From: Nesterenkonia sp. Act20
Lineage (GTDB): Bacteria; Actinomycetota; Actinomycetes; Actinomycetales; Micrococcaceae
Length of the DNA stretch: 64,000 nt
Assembly (NCBI RefSeq): GCF_019173455.1
Contig: NZ_JADPQH010000001.1
Location: 62,001 to 126,000, forward strand
Direction of reading: 5' to 3'
The position numbers and the translations under genes are program-made. The notes beneath the pieces were generated by a model. That model saw only the letters and a list, made by a program, of their open reading frames with translations, made no database searches and was not told where the DNA came from. Below are positions 21,127 to 29,829 of this stretch, piece by piece; the first letter of the stretch is position 1, and the number at the start of each line of letters is the position of its first letter.

Positions 21127-21132
21127 TAGGCT
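21127..21132 (+). promoter_or_regulatory. -10 hexamer for a leaderless ABC operon transcript
   Basis: TAGGCT stands exactly seven bases before the ATG at 21140, with no ribosome binding site between. This is the standard geometry for a transcript that starts at the A of ATG. Confidence 0.6.
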
Positions 21133-21139
21133 CAGCTGC

Positions 21140-21910
21140 ATGGATTCCCCGAGCCTGACTACGCCCGCCCTGCGGTTGAGCGGACTGTCCAAACGATTCG
21201 GACAGACACCCGCCGTGGAGGACCTGCACCTGGATGTCCCGCGCGGATCGTTCTACGGGTTCGTCGGACCCAACGGAGCGGGCAAGACCACCACGCTCTC
21301 CATGGCCACCGGCCTGCTGCGCCCTGATGCCGGCATCGCCGAGGTGGTCGGAATCGACGTCTGGGCCCGGCCCAGTGAGGCCAAGCGCAGCATGGGGGTC
21401 CTTGCTGACGGAGTCCTGCTCTTCAACAAGCTGACCGGGGCCCAGCTCGTGACCTATGCAGGTCTGCTCCGCGGCATGGACCGGGAGACGGTGCAGGAAC
21501 GCACCACCGATCTGCTGCGCGTGCTCGGCCTGGAAGAGGCGGCCGGGAAGCTGGTTCAGGACTACTCGGCAGGCATGACCAAGAAGATCGCGCTGGCCTC
21601 GGCCATGGTGCATGCCCCAGAGCTGCTGGTGCTCGATGAGCCCTTTGAGGCGGTGGACCCGGTCTCCGCCCGCACCATCCGTGGCCTGCTGGAGTCCTAT
21701 GTCGCCTCCGGCGGCACGGTCATCCTCTCGAGCCACGTGATGGACCTCGTGCAGCGCATGTGCTCCCATGTGGGGATCATCTCGGAGGGACGGCTGCTGG
21801 CCTCGGGGACGCTGCAGCAGGTCCAGGGCGACGTCGACCTCGAGACACGGTTCGTCGAACTGGTCGGTCTCGAAGGCGGAGATCAGGAGCTCTCGTGGTT
21901 GCGGCTCTGA
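21140..21910 (+). CDS. ABC transporter ATP-binding protein
   Basis: A 256-residue nucleotide-binding domain of the ABC-2/drug-export type: Walker A GPNGAGKTT (43-51), signature YSAGMTKK (142-149, with AG in place of SGG, as in many exporters of this class), Walker B LLVLDEPFEAVDP (162-174) and an H-loop in ILSSHVMDLVQ. It partners the permease whose GTG lies inside its last codons. The substrate cannot be told; antibiotic or lipid export is typical of the class. Confidence 0.92.
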   Translation: MDSPSLTTPALRLSGLSKRFGQTPAVEDLHLDVPRGSFYGFVGPNGAGKTTTLSMATGLLRPDAGIAEVVGIDVWARPSEAKRSMGVLADGVLLFNKLTGAQLVTYAGLLRGMDRETVQERTTDLLRVLGLEEAAGKLVQDYSAGMTKKIALASAMVHAPELLVLDEPFEAVDPVSARTIRGLLESYVASGGTVILSSHVMDLVQRMCSHVGIISEGRLLASGTLQQVQGDVDLETRFVELVGLEGGDQELSWLRL

Positions 21911-23475
21911 TCCGACTCAAGAAGGATCTCACGCTCAACAGCTTCAACCAGTCCGCCTGGCACATCCTCGGCACGGTCTTCGCCGGGCTCTATGGTCTCG
22001 GCATCGTCGTGACGATCTTCGTGGTGCAGGTCAGCGCGGGCAGCCCCGCGGAAGTGGACCCCGAGACGGTCCGCACCGCCAGCGTGATCATGGGTGCTGC
22101 GGTGTTCCTGGTGTGGCTGATCGTCCCGGTGTTCATCTCGGGCGCCGACACGACGATGAATCCGCGTCAGTTCGTGACCTTCGGGATCCCCCGCAGGTCA
22201 CTGGTCCTCGGGATGGCGTTGACCGGGCTAATCTCCATCGGCGCCGCGCTGACGTTCATCTGGCTGATCGGACAGGTCGTGCATTGGCGCTGGGACCCCG
22301 CCGCGGCGCTCACCGCGGCCCTGACCCTTCCGCTGCTGCTGATCAGCTTCAGCCTGGTCTCGCAGGCAGTGACCACCGCGATCAGCGCCTGGCTCAGCGG
22401 ACGTCGCGCACGTGATGCCCTCGCGATCCTCGCACTGACCGTGATGGTGCTGGCCTACCCGATCATCATCGGGCTCGAGACTGCCTTCGCCTCATTCGAG
22501 GAGGCACTGCCAGCCGTGGTTGACTTCCTCGCGCTCACCCCGCTGGGCGCAGGAGCCGCCCTTCCCGCGGATGCCGCCGCCGGGAATTGGGCGGCGCTGG
22601 GTCTGCGCCTGCTCATCATGGCGGCCACGCTCGGAGTGGCCGTGCTCGTCATCAGGGCGGGACTGGTGAAGATCACCGAGCAGCCCTCCGCGCGCGGCTC
22701 CTCGGCTCCGAAGAACGCCACCGGTGTCGGCCTGTTCGAGCGCTTCCCCGCCACCCCGTGGGGGGCAGTGGCGGCGCGTGCCACCACCTATTGGCTCAAG
22801 GACACCCGGTACGGCGGCACGCTCGTGGTCCTCCCGGCACTCGCAGTGCTGGCGGTGGTGATGTACCTCCAGCTCGACCAGTCCTGGGTGCTGCTCGCGC
22901 TCGGACCCTTCTTCGGGCTCACTCTGGGCTTCGCGATCTCGGCGGACATCTCCTATGACAATTCCGCCTTCGCGATGCATGTGACCACCGGCGTGAGCGG
23001 AGTCGCCGATCGGCTGGGGCGGCTGGTGGGCCTGATGACCTTCGCCCTTCCGTCCACCGCGGTTGCGGCTCTGGTGCCGGCGCTGATGTTCACGGAGCCC
23101 AGTGTCACCGTGGCCCTGCTCGGGGTCAGCCTCGGCATGCTCTTCAGTGCCGCGGGGCTCTCCTGCCTGGTCTCAGCGCGCTTCACCTATCCGGTGCCCA
23201 AGCCCGGCGACGGCCCGTTGAGTCAGCCCTCAGGGTCGACCGGCCGGCTGATGGCGGTCCAGTTTGGGACCATGATCGCCTCCCTGCTGCTGATGCTGCC
23301 GGAGCTTGCGCTGCTGGCCGTCTGGCTGCTCGGTGACGTCTCCTGGTTGGTCTGGGTGCTCGCCCTGGGGTCTGTGCTCAAGGGACTGGCGCTGTGCTGG
23401 GCCGGGGTGCGTCTGGGAGCCCGTGTCTATGAGCGCTCCGAGCCGGAGCTCTTCCAGCAGGTCATCCAGTATTAG
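21895..23475 (+). CDS. ABC transporter permease (exporter type)
   Basis: 526 residues with about ten to twelve predicted membrane helices in two halves, separated by a cytoplasmic stretch around residues 275-300 (ITEQPSARGSSAPKNATG). No solute-binding protein is nearby, which fits export. I place the start at the GTG 21895 because AGGAG lies five bases upstream and the protein then begins MVAALIRLKKDLTLNSF; this overlaps the ATPase gene by 16 bases in another frame, so the two are translationally coupled. The substrate is unknown. Confidence 0.85.
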   Translation: MVAALIRLKKDLTLNSFNQSAWHILGTVFAGLYGLGIVVTIFVVQVSAGSPAEVDPETVRTASVIMGAAVFLVWLIVPVFISGADTTMNPRQFVTFGIPRRSLVLGMALTGLISIGAALTFIWLIGQVVHWRWDPAAALTAALTLPLLLISFSLVSQAVTTAISAWLSGRRARDALAILALTVMVLAYPIIIGLETAFASFEEALPAVVDFLALTPLGAGAALPADAAAGNWAALGLRLLIMAATLGVAVLVIRAGLVKITEQPSARGSSAPKNATGVGLFERFPATPWGAVAARATTYWLKDTRYGGTLVVLPALAVLAVVMYLQLDQSWVLLALGPFFGLTLGFAISADISYDNSAFAMHVTTGVSGVADRLGRLVGLMTFALPSTAVAALVPALMFTEPSVTVALLGVSLGMLFSAAGLSCLVSARFTYPVPKPGDGPLSQPSGSTGRLMAVQFGTMIASLLLMLPELALLAVWLLGDVSWLVWVLALGSVLKGLALCWAGVRLGARVYERSEPELFQQVIQY

Positions 23476-23534
23476 ACCGACGGCTGATGGCCTGGTGGAT
23501 GATCTGGAGGCCGAGGCTCGGTAGAATGGACCCC

Positions 23535-23954
23535 ATGATGGTCAATGAGAATGGATTCCTCCCCGCTGACGTCCACCCCAGCCTGCGGAGTTCACGCCTG
23601 GACCGGCCCGTCCGCATGCATACCGCGGATCCCGACGCCGCTCCGGCCCCCGGCGGTGCCGCCACGATCGAGCGCGAGCACCAGGAGCAGCTCTCGGAGC
23701 CCGGTGACCACGAGCGCTTCGCCCACTACGTGAACAAGAACCGCATCATGGAGTCGGCCCTGGAGGGCGGCGCCGTGGTGGCGCTCTGCGGCAAGGTCTG
23801 GACCCCCTCGCGCGACCCGCAGAAGTTCCCAGTCTGCCCCGAGTGCAAAGAGATCTACGAGGAGATGCAGGGAGGCGGCGACGGCGACGGTGACGGGAAG
23901 TCCGGCGGCGACTCCGGTGGCAAGCGTGGCTTCTTCGGCTTCGGCCGCAGCTGA
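23535..23954 (+). CDS. DUF3039 family protein
   Basis: 139 residues. The conserved DUF3039 core is TIEREHQEQL...HERFAHYVNKNRIMESAL...VVALCGKVWTPSRDPQKFPVCPECKEIY, with a cysteine near LCGKVW and CPEC that may bind zinc. A Gly/Asp/Lys low-complexity tail ends in GFFGFGRS. TAGAAT (23522-23527) stands seven bases before the ATG at 23535, so a leaderless start there is preferred over the ATG at 23526, which overlaps the hexamer. The helicase gene follows after 21 bases. The family is common in Micrococcales and has no assigned function. Confidence 0.85.
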   Translation: MMVNENGFLPADVHPSLRSSRLDRPVRMHTADPDAAPAPGGAATIEREHQEQLSEPGDHERFAHYVNKNRIMESALEGGAVVALCGKVWTPSRDPQKFPVCPECKEIYEEMQGGGDGDGDGKSGGDSGGKRGFFGFGRS

Positions 23955-23975
23955 TCCCCGCTGATCTACGACACT

Positions 23976-25763
23976 GTGGAGCAGTCTGAGACGCTGTTCG
24001 ACGTCGGCACCGACGTCGGCAGATCCCTTCCTCCGGTCTATCCGCACCGCGCCGCGCACGGCACCGCCGGGACCCTGCGGCAATGGCAGCAGGAGGCCCT
24101 GGATCGCTATATCCAGAAGCGGCACAAGGACTTCCTCGCGGTCGCGACCCCGGGAGCCGGCAAGACCACCTTCGCCCTGCGCGTGGCAAAGCTGCTCGTG
24201 GAGTCCGGTGAGGTCAACCGAATCTACGTGGTCGCCCCCACCGAACACCTCAAGCGCCAGTGGGCAGACGCCGCAGGGCGAGTGGGCCTTGCCCTGGACC
24301 CCAACTTCAAGAACTCCGACGGTCGGCACGGACGCCAGTACATGGGCGTCGTCGTCACCTACGCGCAGGTGGCGAACAAGCCGGCGCTGCACCGGAACAA
24401 GACCGAGGCCGGCCGCACGCTGGTCATCTTTGATGAGATCCACCACGCCGGTGACGCGCTGTCCTGGGGCGATGGGGTGCGTGAGGCCTTCGACCCGGCG
24501 GTGCGCCGGCTCGCTCTCACGGGAACCCCGTTCCGCTCCGACACCTCTCCGATCCCGTTCGTGGAGTATGTGGAGGACGCCAGCGGGGTGCGCCGGTCCA
24601 AGGCGGACTACGCCTACAGCTATGGCCCCGCGCTCAAGGACCGGGTGGTCCGCCCGGTGGTCTTCATGGCGTATTCGGGGAATATGCGCTGGCGCACCTC
24701 CAGCGGCGAGGAGATGGAGGCCCAGCTCGGCGCCGCAGCCACCAAGGACATCACGAACCACGCCTGGCGCACGGCGCTGAATCCTGAGGGGGAGTGGATC
24801 CCTTCGGTGCTCAAGGCCGCGCATCAGCGACTGCTCAAGGTCCGCGACAAGATCGACGACGCCGGCGGCCTGGTCATCGCCACCGACCATGAGGCCGCGC
24901 GCGCCTACGCCGCTCAGCTCGACGAGCTCACCGGCCAGAAGACCACGGTGGTGCTCTCCGATGACAAGGACGCCTCGAACCGGATCGAGGAGTTCTCTTC
25001 AGACAGCTCCAAACTGTGGATGGTCGCGGTCCGCATGGTCTCGGAGGGGGTCGACGTCCCGCGGCTCTGCGTGGGCGTCTATGCGACCTCCACCTCCACC
25101 CCGCTGTTCTTCGCACAGGCCGTGGGGCGCTTCGTGCGACTGCGCAAGAAGGCGGAGGTGGCCTCGGTCTTCCTGCCCTCGGTTCCGGTGCTCACGGACC
25201 TGGCCAATGAGATGGAGCAGGAGCGCGATCACGCCCTGGAGGTGCCTCGCACCGCGGCAGAGGATGCCGAGGAGAACCTCGATGATGACCTGCTCGAGGA
25301 GGCGAACCGAGAGGAGCGCGGCTCCGAGGCGATGGACCGCGGAGAGTTCGCCGCGCTGCACTCCAACGCCGCCTTCGACAAGGTCCTCTTCGACGGCAAC
25401 GAGTTCGGCCTCGGCGGCGCCATGGGATCTGAGGAGGAGATGGACTTCCTCGGCATCCCCGGGCTGCTGGAGCCGGAGCAGGTCTCCACGCTGCTGCGCC
25501 AGCACCAGGCCGATCAGCTCCGCCGCAAGCCGCAGGACAGCGCAGCCGCCGAACCGGTGGTCGATCACCGTCAGCTCAAGTCGCTGCGCGCGACGCTGAA
25601 CAAGTCGGTATCGGCCTATGCGGCGAAGACCGGGATGCACCAGGGCAGCATCCACACGAAGCTCCGCGATGTCTGCGGCGGCCCGGCGGTGGGTCAGGCC
25701 ACGCAGACTCAGCTCGAGCAGCGGCTGAAGAAGATCCAGATGTGGTTCGTGGGTCGGAAATGA
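23976..25763 (+). CDS. DEAD/DEAH-box superfamily 2 helicase
   Basis: 595 residues with two RecA-like domains: motif I ATPGAGKT (57-64), motif II DEIHH (153-157), motif III LTGTPFR (about 181-187), motif IV/V ATDHEAARAYAAQL and MVSEGVDVPRL, motif VI QAVGRFVRLRK (381-391). The C-terminal third is acidic and ends in a helical region of about 60 residues (SLRATLNKSVSAYAAKTG). It resembles XPB/RadD-like DNA helicases more than RNA helicases, but the substrate is unproven. It sits directly after DUF3039, and I see no ribosome binding site at the GTG, so coupling to that gene is likely. Confidence 0.88.
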   Translation: MEQSETLFDVGTDVGRSLPPVYPHRAAHGTAGTLRQWQQEALDRYIQKRHKDFLAVATPGAGKTTFALRVAKLLVESGEVNRIYVVAPTEHLKRQWADAAGRVGLALDPNFKNSDGRHGRQYMGVVVTYAQVANKPALHRNKTEAGRTLVIFDEIHHAGDALSWGDGVREAFDPAVRRLALTGTPFRSDTSPIPFVEYVEDASGVRRSKADYAYSYGPALKDRVVRPVVFMAYSGNMRWRTSSGEEMEAQLGAAATKDITNHAWRTALNPEGEWIPSVLKAAHQRLLKVRDKIDDAGGLVIATDHEAARAYAAQLDELTGQKTTVVLSDDKDASNRIEEFSSDSSKLWMVAVRMVSEGVDVPRLCVGVYATSTSTPLFFAQAVGRFVRLRKKAEVASVFLPSVPVLTDLANEMEQERDHALEVPRTAAEDAEENLDDDLLEEANREERGSEAMDRGEFAALHSNAAFDKVLFDGNEFGLGGAMGSEEEMDFLGIPGLLEPEQVSTLLRQHQADQLRRKPQDSAAAEPVVDHRQLKSLRATLNKSVSAYAAKTGMHQGSIHTKLRDVCGGPAVGQATQTQLEQRLKKIQMWFVGRK

Positions 25764-25780
25764 CCCGGCCCGACCGGGTC
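25762..25780. terminator. Hairpin between convergent genes
   Basis: GACCCGG and CCGGGTC form a perfect seven-pair stem around CCCGA, starting within the helicase stop codon. There is no T-run. It may act as a weak terminator for the helicase or, read from the other side, for pncA. Confidence 0.35.
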
Positions 25781-25800
25781 TGGGTCGCAGGTCCTCGGAG

Positions 25801-26445
25801 TTAGAGGTCTTCGAGGCTGAGGACCTCGACGTCGGCGGCGCTGAACTCGCGGTAGGTCTCCTCCACGGAGTCCTCGCTGACCCCCACTGTGAGTTCACGG
25901 ATGACGCGCACCCGGTAGTCGTTCTCCACGGCGTCCAGGACTGTCGCGCGTACGCAGTGGTCGGTGGCGATGCCCACGATGGTCACGGCATCGATGTCCT
26001 GGGTGTCGAGCCAGGCATGCAGATCCAGTGAGGATTCGGAGACGGCTGCCGCAGGTGCCACCTTCGTGCCGTTCTCGCCCTCCAGGCTGCCGACCTTCTC
26101 CGGATCGCCCTGCAGCCCCTCGAACCCGGAGTACCCATCCGAGTACAGGCCCTTGAGGAAATGGGCGTCCACATGCTCGGTGTCCAGGTTGGGGTGCAGT
26201 TCGGCACCGGGGGTTCCTGCGACGCAGTGCACGGGCCAGCTCGTGGAGAAGTCGGGGGTCTCGGAGAAGTGCCGGCCGGGCTCGATGTGCCAGTCCTGGG
26301 TGGTGAGGATCGCGTCGTACTCGGCGTAGCTGTTCTCGAGGAATTCGCTGATCTCACTGGCCACGCGGGCTCCGCCCTCGACTGCCAGGGCGCCGCCCTC
26401 GCAGAAGTCCTGCTGCACGTCGACGATGATCAGTGCGTGGGCCAC
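25801..26445 (-). CDS. pncA: Nicotinamidase
   Basis: The enzyme hydrolyses nicotinamide to nicotinate and ammonia in NAD salvage; members also activate pyrazinamide. Seen: catalytic Asp in IIVDVQQDF, metal ligands around TQDWHIEPGRHF, the catalytic Lys region FLKGLYSDGYSGFEG and the nucleophile Cys in VGIATDHCVRATVLDA. The GTG start has AGGAGG seven bases upstream and gives 214 residues, a normal length; an upstream open frame is not coding. PncB, the next enzyme in the same pathway, is encoded 1.7 kb away on the same strand. Confidence 0.93.
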   Translation of the reverse strand: MAHALIIVDVQQDFCEGGALAVEGGARVASEISEFLENSYAEYDAILTTQDWHIEPGRHFSETPDFSTSWPVHCVAGTPGAELHPNLDTEHVDAHFLKGLYSDGYSGFEGLQGDPEKVGSLEGENGTKVAPAAAVSESSLDLHAWLDTQDIDAVTIVGIATDHCVRATVLDAVENDYRVRVIRELTVGVSEDSVEETYREFSAADVEVLSLEDL

Positions 26446-26521
26446 TGTGTGTCCTCCTGCTGGGGCGATTCGTGAACTGTCCTGTGCGGCGAGGTTTTTC
26501 CCACGCCGCACAGGCACCACG

Positions 26522-27487
26522 TTACTTGTTCTGCCCCGCCTCAGCGAGATCGAACTCCTCCGTGACCAGGGCCGAGTTCGCCGCTGCACCCGCGAAGCTC
26601 CCCATCGCCATGGACATCGGAACGGTGGCCATCGGGTTCGCGACATTTCCCGCCGCCCAGATGCGGTCATGGGAGGTCGTGCCCATCGCATCCACCTTCA
26701 GGAAGCTGCCCACGGGGGTCTCTTCGCGGTCGAGATCCAGACCTCGCAGGTAGTGGTCGCGGGGAATGTGCGCGCCGGCGGTGAAGATCGCATCCACCGC
26801 GACCGAGCGACCGTCTTCGAGCACCACGGCGTTGACAGCGCCAGGCTCTCCGGTCACCTCCACCACCGGAGTGGGATCGACGACGACGCCCCGGGACTCC
26901 AGACGCTGGATCGATTCGGCGGAGAGCTCTCCCGCGTCGGCGCAGAAGAACGTGAGTCGATCGCTCCACTGGCGGATCAGCTGCGCCTGATGCAGCTGCA
27001 TCGGAGTCGTGGCGAGGACCGCCAGGCGCTGTCCGCGGACCTCCCAGCCGTGGCAATACGGGCAGTGCAGGACGCTGCGCCCCCAGCGTTCGGCCAGCCC
27101 TGGGACGGCGGGGAGCTCGTCGGTCAGGCCCGAGGCGGCGATGATGCTGCGGGCGAAGAGCTATGTCCCCGTGTCCAGGGTCACCACCAGCTCGCGCGGA
27201 CCGGAGCTGCGAGTCGACTCACTGACCCGATGCACCCCGGCCTGCACGCGTTCGACGCCGTAGTGGGCGGCTTCTTCGAGCCCGAGGCGAATCAGCTCCG
27301 CCGGAGACGTGCCGTCGTGACCGAGCACATTGTGCATCTCTGCGGCGAATCGATTTCTCGGTGTGCCGGTGTCGAGGATCAAGGTCCGGCGCAGGGCGCG
27401 CCCCAGCGACTGTGCGGCGCTGAGACCCGCCGCACCGGAACCGATGATGATGGCGTCATACACTTCTGCTTCTGCTGTGCTGTTCAT
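26522..27487 (-). pseudogene. NAD(P)/FAD-dependent oxidoreductase interrupted by a TAG stop
   Basis: The frame encodes a thioredoxin-reductase-like flavoprotein of about 321 residues: FAD motif AIIIGSGAAGLSAAQ (about 13-27), CPYCHGWE, a second dinucleotide region and the C-terminal FAD-binding ATG-like element IWAAGNVANPMATV. Codon 109 is TAG (complement of 27161-27163) inside the sequence TLDTGT-stop-LFARSIIAASGL. No frameshift is needed: the same frame is intact on both sides. So a single nonsense change or a sequencing error breaks an otherwise complete gene. It diverges from an XRE-cupin regulator, a common pairing for this family. Confidence 0.85.
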
Positions 27488-27564
27488 GACTCCAGCATGC
27501 TCCGCGCACCGCACCCCTGAAAGACGCTTTGCCGAAATAGCAAGAAGTTGCGATGATGAGCCGC

Positions 27565-28176
27565 ATGGAAGAACTTGCCCAGCTGGGCCTCCGGCTGCGA
27601 TCAGCGCGCACCGCCCGTGGATGGACCCTTGACCGACTGGCCCGCGGCGCCGGAATCTCGCCGAGCACGCTGTCCCGGCTGGAATCCGGGAAACGGCAGG
27701 CGAGCCTGGAGCTGCTGCTGCCGATCACCCGCTGTCTGGGCATCACCGTGGATGAGCTGCTGGTGGCCTCGAGCCCGGATCCGCGAGTGCAGCGCGACGC
27801 CTGGGAGCGCAATGGGATGCTGGTGCAGCCGCTGTCACCGGAGACCTCTCCGGTGCACACCTACAAGATCAGGTATGTGCCGCGCCCGCCGATCACCGAG
27901 CTGGGCAGCCACGACGGATACGAGTGGCTCTACGTGCTCTCCGGCAGACTGCGGCTGCAGCTCGGTGAGGAGGAGATCCTGCTGCGGGCCGGTGAGGCCG
28001 CTGAGTTCGACACCCTGCGACCGCATGGTCTCAGCGCCGTCGGGCCGGAGGACGCCGAAGTGATCTGCATCCTGAACGACGCCGCGGTGAACACGCACGC
28101 GGAGGACCACGCGGCAGTCCACACGGCGGCCCGCGCAGAAGAGGACCCCGCACAGTCCCGAGGGGAGCTCAGCTGA
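27565..28176 (+). CDS. XRE-family regulator with cupin domain
   Basis: 203 residues: an N-terminal helix-turn-helix (LGLRLRSARTARGWTLDRLA, ISPSTLSRLESGKR; about 5-60) and a C-terminal cupin sensor (about 105-165; HDGYEWLYVLSGRLRLQLGE, LRAGEAAEFDTLRPHGL). GATGAT is seven bases before the ATG at 27565, which favours that start over 27553. It diverges from the broken FAD oxidoreductase, which it probably regulates. Its last eight bases overlap the end of pncB on the other strand. Confidence 0.88.
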   Translation: MEELAQLGLRLRSARTARGWTLDRLARGAGISPSTLSRLESGKRQASLELLLPITRCLGITVDELLVASSPDPRVQRDAWERNGMLVQPLSPETSPVHTYKIRYVPRPPITELGSHDGYEWLYVLSGRLRLQLGEEEILLRAGEAAEFDTLRPHGLSAVGPEDAEVICILNDAAVNTHAEDHAAVHTAARAEEDPAQSRGELS

Positions 28177-29491
28177 AGATCGTGGGAAGCACCGGGTCGC
28201 CGTCCTGCAGGCGTTTAGCCGCAGCAGGAAGTTCGGCCAGGGAGTCCGCATGCCGCTGTGCGGCCCTGCGCACACACCCCGCCCCCAGGTGCTCCTGCTG
28301 GATCTCACCGCCGAGCACCAGCGGCACCATGAGCTCTCGGGTGGAGGCCCCGTGGGTCTCAGGGGACGCGCCGACCCCGATCAGTTCGGCCTCGGCGCGT
28401 CCGGCCTCGTCAAAGCTGCGCAGCGGGTGCTTGACGCCGCCGAGGCTTGCCTTGCCCGGAGCGTTCTTCGCCACGGAGACGGGGGCGCCGTCGTCGTCGG
28501 TGCGCTGGACCAGCTTGTACACCATCGCGGCAGTGGGGAAGCCGCCGCCGGTGACCAGTTTCGTGCCCACGCCATAGGAGTCCACCGGAGCTGCCTGCAG
28601 CCGCGCGATGGCATGCTCGTCCAAGTCCGAAGAGACGATGATCTTGGTGTCGGTGTTGCCCAGAGAGTCCAGCAGCGCCCTGACCTCCCCGGCCTGCTCC
28701 ACCAGGTCCCCGGAGTCAAGCCGCACCGCACCGAGCTCGGGACCCGCGATACGCGCCGCTCGGCGCACCGCCTCAAAAACATCGTAGGTGTCCACCAGCA
28801 GCGTGGTCCCTGGGCCGAAGGCCTCCACCTGCGCCGCGAAGGCCTCTTCCTCGGAGTCGTGGAGCAGCGTGAACGAGTGAGCAGCTGTTCCGATCGTGGG
28901 CAGCCCCCAGCGTCGGCCGGCCTCCAGGTTGGAGGTGGCCGTGAAACCGGCGACGGCGGCAGCTCGGGCTGAGGCCACGGCGCTGAGCTCGTGGGTGCGC
29001 CGAGATCCCATCTCCACACACGGTCGGTCGCCGGCGGCGAGGCTCATGCGCGAGGCCGCCGAGGCGATCGCGGAATCGTGATTGAGCACCGAGAGCACGA
29101 AGGTCTCGAGCAGACACGCCTCGGCGAAGCTGGCCTCGACGCGCAGCACCGGGGAGTCGGGCATGAACACCTCGCCCTCGGCATAGCCGTGGATGTCACC
29201 GCTGAACCGGTAGTCGGCGAGGTAGTCCAAGGTGCGCCCGTCGACGATCCCCTGCTCCGCCAGCCAGTCGATCTCCGCGGTGCCGAACTGGAACTGTTCC
29301 AGGCCTTCGAGCATCCGACCGGTGCCGGCCACCACGCCATAGCGTCGACCGGCCGGGAGATGCCGCGTGAAGACCTCAAAGACGCATCGACGCTCGGCGG
29401 CGCCCGAGGCGAGGGCTGCCTGCACCATGGTCAGTTCGTACTGATCGGTGAGCAGGGCGGTGGACTGGGTGGCGGCGGGTTCACGGGTCAC
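28169..29491 (-). CDS. pncB: Nicotinate phosphoribosyltransferase
   Basis: PncB joins nicotinate and PRPP with ATP use to give nicotinate mononucleotide in NAD salvage, using the product of PncA. Family blocks: LLTDQYELTMVQAAL at the N-terminus, the central EMGSRRTHE and FTATSNLEAGRRWGLPTIGTAAHSF, and RLDSGDL with SSDLDEHAI and GVGTKLVTG forming the phosphate-binding barrel. 440 residues is normal. The GTG start directly follows GGGGAG. Its promoter region overlaps that of clpS. Confidence 0.95.
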   Translation of the reverse strand: MTREPAATQSTALLTDQYELTMVQAALASGAAERRCVFEVFTRHLPAGRRYGVVAGTGRMLEGLEQFQFGTAEIDWLAEQGIVDGRTLDYLADYRFSGDIHGYAEGEVFMPDSPVLRVEASFAEACLLETFVLSVLNHDSAIASAASRMSLAAGDRPCVEMGSRRTHELSAVASARAAAVAGFTATSNLEAGRRWGLPTIGTAAHSFTLLHDSEEEAFAAQVEAFGPGTTLLVDTYDVFEAVRRAARIAGPELGAVRLDSGDLVEQAGEVRALLDSLGNTDTKIIVSSDLDEHAIARLQAAPVDSYGVGTKLVTGGGFPTAAMVYKLVQRTDDDGAPVSVAKNAPGKASLGGVKHPLRSFDEAGRAEAELIGVGASPETHGASTRELMVPLVLGGEIQQEHLGAGCVRRAAQRHADSLAELPAAAKRLQDGDPVLPTIFS

Positions 29492-29501
29492 CTCCCCAGC
29501 G

Positions 29502-29508
29502 TAGAATA
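29502..29508. promoter_or_regulatory. Overlapping divergent -10 elements (clpS / pncB)
   Basis: TAGAATA reads TAGAAT on the plus strand, seven bases before the clpS ATG, and TATTCT on the minus strand, upstream of pncB. The same base pairs may serve both promoters. This symmetrical type of -10 is known from bidirectional bacterial promoters. Seen as sequence; function inferred. Confidence 0.5.
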
Positions 29509-29514
29509 CGGAGC

Positions 29515-29826
29515 ATGAGTTCAGCGCAAGGATCCACGCTCAGCCGCGAGGAGACTGACCTCGATTCCGAGTTCTCCCGGCTTCTCTCCGCCCAACGGCC
29601 GTACCAGGTGGTGGTCTGGAATGACCCCGTGAACCTGATGACCTACGTCAGCTGGGTCTTCCGCAGCTACTTCGGCCACTCCAAGGCACGCGCCAAGGAG
29701 CTCATGCTCCAGGTTCATCACCAGGGCCGCGCCGTGGTCTCCCATGGTCCGCGGGAGAAGGCCGAGCAGGACGTCACGGCGATGCATCAGTTCGGCCTCC
29801 AGGCGACCCTGGAAGAGGCCGAGTAG
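29515..29826 (+). CDS. clpS: ATP-dependent Clp protease adaptor ClpS
   Basis: ClpS delivers N-degron substrates to the Clp ATPase. The core YQVVVWNDPVNLMTYVSWVF contains the DPVN motif for N-degron binding, followed by HHQGRAVVSHGPREKAE for contact with the ATPase N-domain. 103 residues is typical. TAGAAT is seven bases upstream of the ATG, so the mRNA is probably leaderless. DUF2017 follows after three bases, the usual actinobacterial order. Confidence 0.95.
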   Translation: MSSAQGSTLSREETDLDSEFSRLLSAQRPYQVVVWNDPVNLMTYVSWVFRSYFGHSKARAKELMLQVHHQGRAVVSHGPREKAEQDVTAMHQFGLQATLEEAE

Positions 29827-29829
29827 TCC

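Noticed and set aside
26426-27520. A 364-codon plus-strand frame opposite the broken FAD oxidoreductase
   Set aside because: The minus strand encodes clear flavoprotein motifs in one frame; the plus frame has no recognisable domain and is a composition shadow.
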